Under the pieces are notes generated by a model. The model ran no database searches. It had not been told where the DNA came from and saw only the letters and a program-made list of their open reading frames with translations. From assembly GCF_003390925.1 (NCBI RefSeq), contig NZ_QUBS01000085.1:1-64000 (forward strand): DNA of 64,000 nt. The letters run 5' to 3'. Position 1 is the stretch's first letter. Every line of letters starts with the position of its first letter. Made by a program: the position numbers and the translations under genes. The DNA comes from Trinickia diaoshuihuensis. Lineage in GTDB: Bacteria; Pseudomonadota; Gammaproteobacteria; Burkholderiales; Burkholderiaceae. This document shows positions 27,495 through 35,516 of the stretch, in pieces.

Positions 27495-29366
27495 ATGTCT
27501 TTGAGTCACTCATCGCAACCCGGCCAGCCGTCCGTTGCCCAGTTGATCGCCCGGCGCACGCTCGATGCCGTTTTCCAGCCGATCGTCGATTTCGACGGCG
27601 GCACCATCCTGGGCTACGAGGGGCTTATCCGCGGCCCCGCCGGTTCGGGGCTCGAATCGCCCGGCGCCCTGTTCGCTCGCGCCGCTAGCGAGGGTTTATC
27701 GGTGGCGCTCGAGCATGCGGCCGCCCGTCGATGCATCGACGCGTTCGCGGGCCTCGGGTGCGAGGGCAAACTCTTCTTGAATTTCAGCGCGGAAGCGCTG
27801 GTCGCGCTCGTGCGGACCCGCGAGCGGACGCTCGCCTGGCTGCAGCGGCGCGGGCTCGGCGTCGATCGGATCGTGCTGGAGTTGACCGAGCAATGCGCGA
27901 TCGCCGACGTGGCGACCTTTGTGCCCGCCGTTCACGCGTTGCGCGAGACGGGCGTCCAATTCGCGCTCGACGATTACGGTACGGCCAACGCAAGCATGAA
28001 CTTGTGGGTGCGCTTGCAGCCCGACGTCGTCAAAATCGACCGTTTTTTCATCCACGACATCGCGAACGATCCGCTCAAGTTCGAGGCCGTGCGCGCCATG
28101 CAGCATTTCGCCGGCTCGAGCGGCGCGCGGCTCGTCGCCGAGGGCATCGAGAACGCGGCCGATCTGATCGTCGTGCGCGACATGGGCATCGCGCTGGGCC
28201 AGGGCTTCTTTATCGGCCGCCCCGCCGCGCAGGCGCCGCGCGAATTCGCGCAAGGGGCGCGCGAGGCGCTCGGCGCGGGTCATATCGCCGTCTTCCCCGG
28301 CGCGACGCGCACGCCGGTGGCCGCGTCCCCCTCGGGCGGCATGGCGGCCGCGAAGATGATCGTGACCGCGCCGGCCCTGCCGATGAGCGCGACCAACAAC
28401 GACGTGCTCGAACTGTTCAATCGTCTGCCGGCCCTGCACGCGGTTGCCGTGGTGGAGAACGAGCGCCCCGTCGCGCTGATCAACCGGCGCAGTTTCATGG
28501 ACCGCTACGCGCTGCCCTATCACCGAGAGCTGTTCGGCAAGCGCCCTTGCATGCTGTTCGCCAACGCCTCGCCCGTCGTCATCGAAAAATCGATGACCGT
28601 CGAGCAAATGGCCAAATTGCTCGCGAGCGACGACCAGCGCTACCTGGCCGACGGCTTCGTCATCACCGACGAAGATCGCTACGTGGGCCTCGGCACGGGC
28701 GAATCGCTCGTGCGCGCCGTCACCGAGGTGCGTATCGAGGCGGCTCGCTACGCGAATCCGCTCACCTTCTTGCCCGGCAATATTCCGATCAGCTCGCATA
28801 TCGCACGGCTCGTCGAACATCGCGCCGAGTTCTATGCCTGCTATGTCGATCTGAACCACTTCAAACCGTTCAACGATCGCTACGGCTACTGGCAAGGCGA
28901 CGAAGTACTCAAATTCGCGGCCGCCGTGCTCGCCGACGTCTGCGATCCCACACGCGACTTCCTGGGCCACGTGGGCGGCGACGACTTCCTCGTCCTCTTT
29001 CAGAGCGACGATTGGGCCGAGCGCGCGGCGCGGGCGGTGCACGACTTCAATACGGGCGCACTGCGCTTTTATGCCGACGACGATCGCGCCGCGGGCGGGA
29101 TCCACGGCGAGGACCGGCGCGGCAACCCGACCTTCTTCGGCTTCGTCACGATGGCGATCGGCTGCGTGCGCGTGACGCCTCACGCGCGCAACGCGGTGCA
29201 TTACGGCAGCGAGGAAATCGCGTCGGTGGCCGCGCTCGCCAAACATCGCGCCAAACAACAGCCGAGCGGCTTTTTCGTGATCGACCTCGACGAGGGTGCG
29301 GCGCAGCTACATCTGCACGAGGCCACCGGCGCGGCCAGGCTGCAGCCGGTAAGCCTGCTCGGCTGA
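27495..29366 (+). CDS. EAL-CBS-GGDEF cyclic-di-GMP protein
   Basis: The 623-residue soluble protein has an N-terminal EAL domain (about 12-255), a CBS-pair-like middle (about 295-430) and a C-terminal GGDEF domain (about 440-600). EAL motifs are GYEGLIRGP, FLNFSAEAL, LELTEQCAI, ALDDYGTANAS, KIDRFF and AEGIE, so the metal ligands appear present, although DDFGTG is DDYGTA. The GGDEF active site reads HVGGDDFLVLF (about residue 494), altered from GGDEF/GGEEF. The likely activity is phosphodiesterase with a regulatory or weak GGDEF part. The EAL-first order is the reverse of the common one. Confidence 0.88.
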   Translation: MSLSHSSQPGQPSVAQLIARRTLDAVFQPIVDFDGGTILGYEGLIRGPAGSGLESPGALFARAASEGLSVALEHAAARRCIDAFAGLGCEGKLFLNFSAEALVALVRTRERTLAWLQRRGLGVDRIVLELTEQCAIADVATFVPAVHALRETGVQFALDDYGTANASMNLWVRLQPDVVKIDRFFIHDIANDPLKFEAVRAMQHFAGSSGARLVAEGIENAADLIVVRDMGIALGQGFFIGRPAAQAPREFAQGAREALGAGHIAVFPGATRTPVAASPSGGMAAAKMIVTAPALPMSATNNDVLELFNRLPALHAVAVVENERPVALINRRSFMDRYALPYHRELFGKRPCMLFANASPVVIEKSMTVEQMAKLLASDDQRYLADGFVITDEDRYVGLGTGESLVRAVTEVRIEAARYANPLTFLPGNIPISSHIARLVEHRAEFYACYVDLNHFKPFNDRYGYWQGDEVLKFAAAVLADVCDPTRDFLGHVGGDDFLVLFQSDDWAERAARAVHDFNTGALRFYADDDRAAGGIHGEDRRGNPTFFGFVTMAIGCVRVTPHARNAVHYGSEEIASVAALAKHRAKQQPSGFFVIDLDEGAAQLHLHEATGAARLQPVSLLG

Positions 29367-29384
29367 CGCGGGGATGGAAAACGC

Positions 29385-29405
29385 GTTTAGTATTTTTTAC
29401 TAAAC
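29385..29405. promoter_or_regulatory. AT-rich palindrome, candidate LacI-family operator
   Basis: GTTTAGTA (29385-29392), a spacer TTTTT, and TACTAAAC (29398-29405) form a perfect 8-bp dyad in otherwise GC-rich DNA. It lies about 125 bases before the LacI-family gene. Its low GC content argues against a terminator. A near-copy of one half occurs at 29483-29494. Confidence 0.6.
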
Positions 29406-29482
29406 ATATATTCGTTCGGCATCCCTTGCCGCTTCAACGCTTAAGGTGAATTCCTAGGCGTTGCTCGAGCGGTCGTGTGCCA

Positions 29483-29494
29483 TTTTTACTATAC
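29483..29494 (+). promoter_or_regulatory. second operator half-site before lacI-type gene
   Basis: TTTTTACTATAC matches TTTTTACTAAAC at 29394-29405 in 11 of 12 positions. It overlaps a TATACA sequence that could be the -10 box of the regulator operon. Repeated sites of this kind suit autoregulation by the LacI-type protein. Confidence 0.5.
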
Positions 29495-29530
29495 AATTGG
29501 CCGCATTCTTTCCCTTGAATGCGAGCGACG

Positions 29531-30562
29531 ATGGCGACCACGATTCGAGACATTGCCCGAGCGGCGAACGTGTCGATCGGCACGGTGTCGCGCGCGCTGA
29601 AAAATCAGCCGGGATTGTCCGAAGCCACGCGGCTGCGGGTCGTGGAAACGGCGCAACGGCTCGGCTATGACGCGGCGCAATTGCGTCCGCGCATTCGCCG
29701 CCTTACGTTCTTGCTGCACCGCCAGCACAACAACTTCGGCGCGAGTCCGTTCTTCTCGCACGTCCTGCACGGCGTCGAGGACGCTTGCCGCGCGCACGGC
29801 ATTGTGCCGTCGCTGCTCACGGCGGGCCCCACCGAGGACGTCACGGAGCAATTGCGACTGCATGCCCCCGATGCGATCGCGGTGGCGGGCTTCGTCGAGC
29901 CGGAAACGCTCGCCGCCGTCGCCGCGATGCAACGCCCGCTCGTGCTCATCGATCTGTGGGCGCCGAACATGCGCTCGGTCAACCTAGACAATGCCGAGGG
30001 AGCGGCGCTCGCGATGCGGCACCTTTTCGCGCTGGGCCGCCGGCGCGTCGCGTTCATCGGCGGGTCGCTCGCGCACTACAGCATCGCGCAGCGCGCGCTC
30101 GGCTACCGGCGCGCCTTTTTCGAGGCGGGCCTGCTGTTCGATCCCTCGCTCGAGACGTCGATCGATGCGCATTTGCCGCCAGACGACGGCGCGGCGCTCG
30201 CGATGCAGCGGCTGCTCGACGCACAGGGGCCCGAGCACATGCCCAATGCCGTATTCGCCTATAACGACGTCGCGGCGCTGGCCGCCATGCGCGTCGCGCT
30301 CGCACGCGGCTTGCGCGTGCCCGAGGACATCGCTTTCGTCGGCTTCGACGACATCCCCGCCGCCTCGCATGCCACTCCGGCGCTCACGACGATCGCGATC
30401 GATAAAGAGGCACTGGGCGCGCGCGGGGTTCAAATGCTGCTCGACGACACGCCCGGAGAATTGACGGTGCGCCTGCCCGTTCGGCTCGTCGTGCGCGCCA
30501 GCACCGCGGGCGCCCATGACTCGCTCGGCACGGCCAGTATTGAATCGGAAACCACATCATGA
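29531..30562 (+). CDS. LacI-family transcriptional regulator of the mannose/fructose operon
   Basis: The 343-residue repressor has an N-terminal LacI HTH (TIRDIARAANVSIGTVSRALKN, about residues 3-24) with hinge region, and a periplasmic-binding-protein-like sugar domain with IGGSLAHYSIAQRALGYRRAF and GFDDIPAASHATPALTTI. The start at 29531 (MATTIRDIA) places the HTH at the usual distance; an ATG at 29519 adds four residues. Its stop overlaps the epimerase start (ATGA), so it heads a three-gene operon. It probably senses mannose, fructose or a derivative; that is inference from the neighbours. Confidence 0.92.
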   Translation: MATTIRDIARAANVSIGTVSRALKNQPGLSEATRLRVVETAQRLGYDAAQLRPRIRRLTFLLHRQHNNFGASPFFSHVLHGVEDACRAHGIVPSLLTAGPTEDVTEQLRLHAPDAIAVAGFVEPETLAAVAAMQRPLVLIDLWAPNMRSVNLDNAEGAALAMRHLFALGRRRVAFIGGSLAHYSIAQRALGYRRAFFEAGLLFDPSLETSIDAHLPPDDGAALAMQRLLDAQGPEHMPNAVFAYNDVAALAAMRVALARGLRVPEDIAFVGFDDIPAASHATPALTTIAIDKEALGARGVQMLLDDTPGELTVRLPVRLVVRASTAGAHDSLGTASIESETTS

Positions 30563-31962
30563 CGAAGCTCCCCAACGCCTCTCGAAGCGCCAAACCGGCT
30601 CCCGGCACCGTTCACACGAATGCGATGGTGCCGCCTGTCGACGACTTCCGCGATCGCGCGTTCCTGCTCGAGCACGTGGCCGATACGTTGGCCTTCTACG
30701 CGCCCACGGTGCACGATCCGTCGGGCGGTTTCTTCCACTACTTCAAGGACGACGGCAGCGTCTATAACCGCACCTCGCGCCACCTCGTCAGCAGTTGCCG
30801 TTTCGTCTTCAACTATGCGATGGCGTATCGCCACTTCCGCGATCCCCAATACCTGGAGTACGCCCGCCATGGGCTCGCGTTCCTGCGCGACGGCCATTGG
30901 GATCCGGAGCATCGCGGGTACGACTGGGAGATCGAATGGCGGGGCGGCGAGAAGCGCACGACCGACGGCACGCGCCATTGCTACGGCCTGGCGTTCGTTC
31001 TGCTCGCCCAGGCGCATGCGGCAATGGCGGGGATCGAAGAGGCGCGGCTGCAGATCGCCGAAACGTTCGAGCTCATGGAGCGCCGTTTCTGGGATCCCGC
31101 CGCGGGCCTGTATGCCGATGAAGCGACGCCCGACTGGCATGTCTCGACCTATCGCGGGCAGAACGCAAACATGCATACGACGGAGGCGCTGCTCGCCGCC
31201 TACGAGGCGACTGGGCATCTCGTCTACCTCGACCGCGCCGAGCGCGTGGCGACCAATATCACCGAGCGTCAGGCGAAACTCTCGCACGGGCTCGTCTGGG
31301 AGCACTTCCACGCCGACTGGTCCGTCGATTGGCACTACAACGAGGAAGACAGCTCGAACATCTTCCGTCCGTGGGGCTTCCAGCCGGGCCATCAAACGGA
31401 GTGGGCCAAGCTGCTCTTGATCTTGGAGCGGCATCGGCCGCTGCCGTGGCTGTTGCCGCGCGCCGTCGAACTGTTCGACGCGGCGCTCACGCACGCCTGG
31501 GACGACGAACACGGCGGCCTTTGCTACGGCTTCGGCCCGGACGGCAAGATCTGCGACCACGACAAATACTTTTGGGTGCAGGCGGAAACGCTGGCCACGG
31601 CCGCGCTGCTCGGTCACCGTACCGGCAGCGAACGTTTCTGGGACTGGTACGACGAGATCTGGAGCTATAGCTGGACCCATTTCGTCGATCATCGCTACGG
31701 CGCCTGGTACCGGATCCTCACCTGCGACAATCGCAAGTACAGCGACGAGAAGAGCCCCGCCGGCAAGACCGACTATCACACGATGGGCGCCTGTTACGAA
31801 GTGCTCAACGCGCTGACCGAGCGAAACGGGGACGCGAGCGCATCGCCCGGCGCCGGGGACTCGGCCAAGGCTTCGGCGGCGCCACCGGCGGCCGGCACCG
31901 CGGGCAACGGCAACGGCACGCGAGCGAACGGCAACGGCGGCCATCTCCCGCACCGCGCTTGA
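30559..31962 (+). CDS. AGE-family sugar isomerase, probable mannose isomerase
   Basis: This 467-residue protein belongs to the N-acylglucosamine 2-epimerase superfamily with an (alpha/alpha)6 barrel. Conserved segments with active-site residues are TSRHLVSSCRFVFNYAMAY, TRHCYGLAFVLLAQ, NANMHTTEALLAAYE, PGHQTEWAKLLL and DYHTMGACYEVL. These match mannose isomerase and YihS-like members better than true GlcNAc epimerases. The pairing with a fructokinase-like gene suggests mannose to fructose conversion. The last 45 residues are a low-complexity Gly/Asn/Ala tail (GNGNGTRANGNGG) outside the family domain. It overlaps the regulator by 4 bases. Confidence 0.88.
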   Translation: MTKLPNASRSAKPAPGTVHTNAMVPPVDDFRDRAFLLEHVADTLAFYAPTVHDPSGGFFHYFKDDGSVYNRTSRHLVSSCRFVFNYAMAYRHFRDPQYLEYARHGLAFLRDGHWDPEHRGYDWEIEWRGGEKRTTDGTRHCYGLAFVLLAQAHAAMAGIEEARLQIAETFELMERRFWDPAAGLYADEATPDWHVSTYRGQNANMHTTEALLAAYEATGHLVYLDRAERVATNITERQAKLSHGLVWEHFHADWSVDWHYNEEDSSNIFRPWGFQPGHQTEWAKLLLILERHRPLPWLLPRAVELFDAALTHAWDDEHGGLCYGFGPDGKICDHDKYFWVQAETLATAALLGHRTGSERFWDWYDEIWSYSWTHFVDHRYGAWYRILTCDNRKYSDEKSPAGKTDYHTMGACYEVLNALTERNGDASASPGAGDSAKASAAPPAAGTAGNGNGTRANGNGGHLPHRA

Positions 31963-31973
31963 ACGGATCACCT

Positions 31974-32933
31974 ATGCAAACAAGAACCCCATTGCCCCAG
32001 GACTTAGCCGCCGGCGGCGCCGCGCGCACGGCGCAAGTAGCCTTTCCGCAATTCGTCAGCGCCGGCGACATCTTGACCGATCTCGTGCGCACGGATGGCG
32101 CTCACTGGATCGCGCATCCCGGCGGCGCCGGCTGGAACGTCGCGCGCGCCGTGGCGCGCTTGGGCTTGCCCACCGCCTTTGCCGGCTCCATCGGCACCGA
32201 TTGTTTTTCCGACGAGCTATGGCGCGCGAGCGAAGCCGCGGGTTTGGACCTGCGGTTCTTGCAGCGCGTGGACCGCGCACCCTTGCTGGCGATCGTTCAC
32301 GAAACGCATCCACCCGCCTACTTTTTCATCGGCAACGCGAGCGCCGATCTGGCCTTCGATCCCGAATCGCTGCCCGAGGGCTGGATGGGCGCCGCGCGTT
32401 GGGCGCATTTCGGCGGTATCAGTCTCGCCCGCGCCCCGCTCAGCTCGACGCTCGCCACTTTGGCGGCCGATTTGCGCGCCCAAGGCGTGCGGATCAGCTT
32501 CGATCCGAATTACCGCAATTTGATGCAAAACGGCTACCGGCCGATGCTCGAAACGATGGCCGCGCTCGCGCATTTGATCAAGGTATCGGACGAGGATCTG
32601 CGGTGCCTGTTCGGTACCGACGAAGACACGGCGCTCGAGCAATTGCGCGCCATGAACCGCGACGCCACGGTGCTCGTGACGCGCGGCGCGGGGCCCGCCA
32701 CGTTGATCGCGCCCGGCGAGACGATTGCGGCGATGCCGCCGCGGATCGAGGTCGTCGATACCGTGGGCGCGGGAGACGCGTCGATCGGCGGCCTGCTCTT
32801 TAGCCTCATGCAGCGGCCCGAACGTGCCTGGCGCGACCATTTGACGTTCGCGCTGGCGGCGGGCGCGGCGGCTTGCCGTCACGCGGGTGCCCATTCGCCG
32901 ACGCTCGACGAGGTCGTCGCACTGTTGCCATAG
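31974..32933 (+). CDS. PfkB-family sugar kinase, probable fructokinase
   Basis: This 319-residue kinase should phosphorylate fructose or a related sugar. N-terminal PfkB features are HPGGAGWNVARAVARLG, GSIGTDCFSDELW and a substrate lid. The C-terminal signature is DTVGAGDASIGGLLFSL (about residues 262-278), with the catalytic aspartate and anion hole. The start MQTRTPL at 31974 lies 12 bases after the isomerase stop. With the isomerase it would form a mannose, fructose, fructose-6-phosphate route under the LacI-type regulator. Confidence 0.88.
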   Translation: MQTRTPLPQDLAAGGAARTAQVAFPQFVSAGDILTDLVRTDGAHWIAHPGGAGWNVARAVARLGLPTAFAGSIGTDCFSDELWRASEAAGLDLRFLQRVDRAPLLAIVHETHPPAYFFIGNASADLAFDPESLPEGWMGAARWAHFGGISLARAPLSSTLATLAADLRAQGVRISFDPNYRNLMQNGYRPMLETMAALAHLIKVSDEDLRCLFGTDEDTALEQLRAMNRDATVLVTRGAGPATLIAPGETIAAMPPRIEVVDTVGAGDASIGGLLFSLMQRPERAWRDHLTFALAAGAAACRHAGAHSPTLDEVVALLP

Positions 32934-33055
32934 ACGCGGTTCATGCTCCGTGAGTGTCCCTTGGTGCGCCAAATCGCCCGGGGGCGCGAATGGCCGCCGC
33001 TTGCGAGCCAACGGCGTGCTAGCATGAAATCATGCGTCCGAACGGGAGCGGCAAC

Positions 33056-33277
33056 ATGGAAGAGGTCACTTACACCAAAGGGATCTATACGGCCAAGCCC
33101 GGCGTGCAAGCGCTCGACGACGGCCGGTTTCAGGGCGTCGTCCAGCTTGCGCGCGACGATGCAACCGAGCCCGAAACGATGGTCTACGAAGTCAAAGGCG
33201 TCAGTGCCACCGTGACGGAAGCCTTGGAGGAAGCGAAAGCGCTCGCACACCAGATCCTCGGCGAAATCGAGCTATAG
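33056..33277 (+). CDS. small conserved hypothetical protein
   Basis: This 73-residue protein starts MEEVTYTKGIYTAKPGVQALDDG, with GGGAG before the ATG. It has a predicted beta-rich first half and an alpha-helical second half (TEALEEAKALAHQILGEI). It looks distantly related to the next gene, as both have a short beta domain followed by one helix. The function is unknown. Confidence 0.7.
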   Translation: MEEVTYTKGIYTAKPGVQALDDGRFQGVVQLARDDATEPETMVYEVKGVSATVTEALEEAKALAHQILGEIEL

Positions 33278-33332
33278 CCTGACGGCGCCCTCCAAGCCCA
33301 TTCGGAACAACGCTCTCCGAGGGAGGTTCAAG

Positions 33333-33578
33333 ATGGCCGAAGAGCAATTCGTCTACGGCGTCTATTCGATCCATGTGCGGCCAATCGAACTCGAAGGTTC
33401 GCGCTGGGATGCCGAGTATGAGATACGCCAGCAGGACAAGGCCGTACAACGCTGGACCACCGTAGGCGGCGATACCGGTTACGCGGACGCCGCCGAGGCG
33501 GTGGAGCGTGCGCATCGGCAAGCCGTGGCCGACTTGGAGCGCGGCGCGGGCGTGCCGAAGCCCAAAGCGTTCCCGTAG
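33333..33578 (+). CDS. small conserved hypothetical protein
   Basis: This 81-residue protein starts MAEEQFVYGVYSIHVRPIELEG after a strong GGGAGG. It has beta strands then a helix (DAAEAVERAHRQAVADLERG). It follows the preceding small gene by 55 bases on the same strand and has a similar strand-strand-helix outline, suggesting a related pair. No family was recognised. Confidence 0.7.
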   Translation: MAEEQFVYGVYSIHVRPIELEGSRWDAEYEIRQQDKAVQRWTTVGGDTGYADAAEAVERAHRQAVADLERGAGVPKPKAFP

Positions 33579-33635
33579 CTGCGTGTCGCGTCGGTGCGTG
33601 CTACGCTGCGCCGTTCATGACGATGCGCCGCCCCC

Positions 33636-34658
33636 ATGCAGACCAAGACGCCTCCATTTTCCGACCTGCCGGATCTAGACGACGCCGCCGCGACGAGCGA
33701 CGCGGCTCCGCGCGTCCCCCGTTCGCCGCATCGGCGGCTTGCCCCGAAGCGCCGCGCGCCCGGGGGCAAGGGCGGGCGTTTGCTGCGCACGGGCTCGGGC
33801 ACGATCGTCACGCATGGGATGCCCGATCGCACCCGGCTCGATCTTTACCATCGTGCGCTGACGGCGCGTTGGCCGACGTTCTTCGCCTCCCTGGCCGCCT
33901 TCTTCGTCTTGCTGAACGGTTTCTTTGCCGCGCTGTATTCGCTGGGTCATGGATCCATTGCGAATCAATCGCCCGAGGGCTTTCTCGGCGCGTTCTTTTT
34001 CAGCGTTGAAACGCTGGCTACGGTCGGCTACGGGGACATGCATCCGCAGACCGTCTACGCGCATGCGGTCGCCTCGCTCGAGATCTTTACCGGCATGTCG
34101 AGCATCGCGTTGGCGACGGGGCTAATCTTCGTGCGCTTCTCGCGGCCGCGGGCGCGCATCATCTTCTCGCGCAACGCCGTGGTATGTCCGCTCGACGGCC
34201 GGCCGACGCTGATGCTGCGCGCTGCCAATGCGCGGCAAAACGTCATCGTCGAAGCCAAAGCGCGACTGCGGCTCATGCGCCACGAGACGAAGCCCGAAGG
34301 CTACGCACTATGGCGCATCATCGATTTGAAGCTCGTGCGCGAGCAGCACCCGATCTTCATGCTCGGCTGGAACCTCATGCACGTGATCGACGAATCGAGC
34401 CCGCTATTCGGCGAAACGCCCGAAAGCCTCGCCGCCTGCGAAGCGTCGCTGATGCTGATGATCGAGGGTGCGGACGAATGGACGACGCAAACCATGTACG
34501 GGCGCCACACGTGGGGACATGAAGACATCCGCTGGCGGCATCGGTTCGCCGATCTGCTGCGCGACGATGACGAGGGCGTGACGCACATCGACTATTCGAA
34601 GTTCGACACGCTGCAACCGCTCGACGAACGCGGCGGCGCGTCGAGCGATCTGGGTTAG
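33636..34658 (+). CDS. inward-rectifier potassium channel, KirBac1.1-like
   Basis: This 340-residue channel has a long basic N-terminus, an outer helix (about 78-101), a pore helix and selectivity filter TVGYGD (129-134), an inner helix (about 148-170) and a large cytoplasmic beta-sandwich domain. Segments such as SVETLATVGYGDMHPQTVYAHA, RAANARQNVI and NLMHVIDESSPLFGETPESL are very similar to the crystallised Burkholderia pseudomallei KirBac1.1. It should conduct K+ across the inner membrane. It stands alone downstream of two small genes. Confidence 0.96.
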   Translation: MQTKTPPFSDLPDLDDAAATSDAAPRVPRSPHRRLAPKRRAPGGKGGRLLRTGSGTIVTHGMPDRTRLDLYHRALTARWPTFFASLAAFFVLLNGFFAALYSLGHGSIANQSPEGFLGAFFFSVETLATVGYGDMHPQTVYAHAVASLEIFTGMSSIALATGLIFVRFSRPRARIIFSRNAVVCPLDGRPTLMLRAANARQNVIVEAKARLRLMRHETKPEGYALWRIIDLKLVREQHPIFMLGWNLMHVIDESSPLFGETPESLAACEASLMLMIEGADEWTTQTMYGRHTWGHEDIRWRHRFADLLRDDDEGVTHIDYSKFDTLQPLDERGGASSDLG

Positions 34659-34692
34659 CCGGGCTAGCCTTCCCCGCGCGCGGCGGCTGCGG

Positions 34693-35214
34693 CTACTCCC
34701 CGTCGCTGCGCGCCGAGCGCGCCCGCCGCACGAGATCGGGCAAGCCGTCGTGCGAGCCTAGCTCGCGCTGCGGCCAATCGACCCAGCGATCGGGCCGCGT
34801 CGCCTCGTGGGCCTCGTTGCGCGGGTAACGAATGCGGTTTTCGGCTTTTGGGGGCTCGCCCACGACGATGAGCCGCACCTCCGTGTCCGTATTGTTGATG
34901 AACGTATGGCAGATCCCCGTCCCGGCGGGGAAGCCGACGGCGTCGCCGGGGGCCAGGCGGTGCAGGTGCCCGTCGATCCAAGCGTCGGGCGCACCTTCGA
35001 GCACGAAGACGAACTCTTCTTCCGCGCTTTCGGCGTGAGGATACGAGGTGCGCCGTCCCGGCGGCAGCCGAACGTGGTGAATACCGATCCGCGTGAGGCC
35101 GAGCTTGGCCGCGAGCGGCGCGCCGATCGCCATCAATTCGGTGTCGTTCCTGTAATGGGCGTTGTCCTCGCCCTCGAGTTCGGTCCAGTGCCGGATGAAG
35201 CTTGGGCGTTCCAT
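34693..35214 (-). CDS. cupin-domain protein
   Basis: This 173-residue protein holds one cupin domain. The metal-site motifs are HHVRLPPGRRTSYPHAESAEEEFVFVLEG (motif 1, about residues 47-75) and PAGTGICHTFINN (motif 2, about 98-110). This type of small cupin often binds metal and a sugar or acidic ligand, but no substrate can be assigned. The start was chosen at 35214, where GGAGG lies at the right distance, over a frame start at 35271. It is convergent with the KirBac gene. Confidence 0.8.
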   Translation of the reverse strand: MERPSFIRHWTELEGEDNAHYRNDTELMAIGAPLAAKLGLTRIGIHHVRLPPGRRTSYPHAESAEEEFVFVLEGAPDAWIDGHLHRLAPGDAVGFPAGTGICHTFINNTDTEVRLIVVGEPPKAENRIRYPRNEAHEATRPDRWVDWPQRELGSHDGLPDLVRRARSARSDGE

Positions 35215-35289
35215 TCGGATCCTCCGCGGTAAATTGCCGCCATTGTTCGCAGGAATTGGATCGGCAGGCAAGAGCGAAGCTTAGGACAC

Positions 35290-35328
35290 AAAAAGAAAAG
35301 GACGCGCGCGACTGAGCGGCGTCCTTTT
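35290..35328 (-). terminator. Rho-independent terminator
   Basis: A perfect 10-bp stem, AAAAGGACGC/GCGTCCTTTT (35296-35305 and 35319-35328), is followed on the minus strand by TTTTCTTTTTG. It sits before, not after, the cupin gene and so ends an upstream minus-strand transcript with no ORF. Confidence 0.85.
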
Positions 35329-35420
35329 CGAGATATGCGTGGCCCGCGAAAGCCGGGCCACAAACTGACCTACTTCCATACACCGGCACGGCGGTCCGGG
35401 AGAGGGACAGGTAGGGCTGC
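35290..35420 (-). ncRNA. candidate structured small RNA
   Basis: A minus-strand unit of about 130 nt without a plausible ORF lies between the -10-like TATACT (complement of 35427-35432) and a strong terminator at 35290-35328. Inside it is a perfect 8-bp hairpin, GTGGCCCG/CGGGCCAC (35339-35361), plus short complementary segments CCTAC/GTAGG that could close a further helix. No clear -35 box was found. I do not match it to 6S, SRP RNA, tmRNA or a known riboswitch. It could be a free small RNA or an attenuated leader of the cupin gene. Confidence 0.5.
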
Positions 35421-35516
35421 GGGGGCAGTATAGCTGAAAAACACGCGCCAAAGCGCTCGATGCGGTTATCGACCGATAAGATCGGATTCCTTCGGCGAGC
35501 TACCCACGCGGCGACA

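Noticed and set aside
29385-29405. The AT-rich dyad as a terminator of the EAL-GGDEF gene
   Set aside because: The stem is AT-rich and there is no T-run after it; a half-site copy near the next promoter favours an operator.
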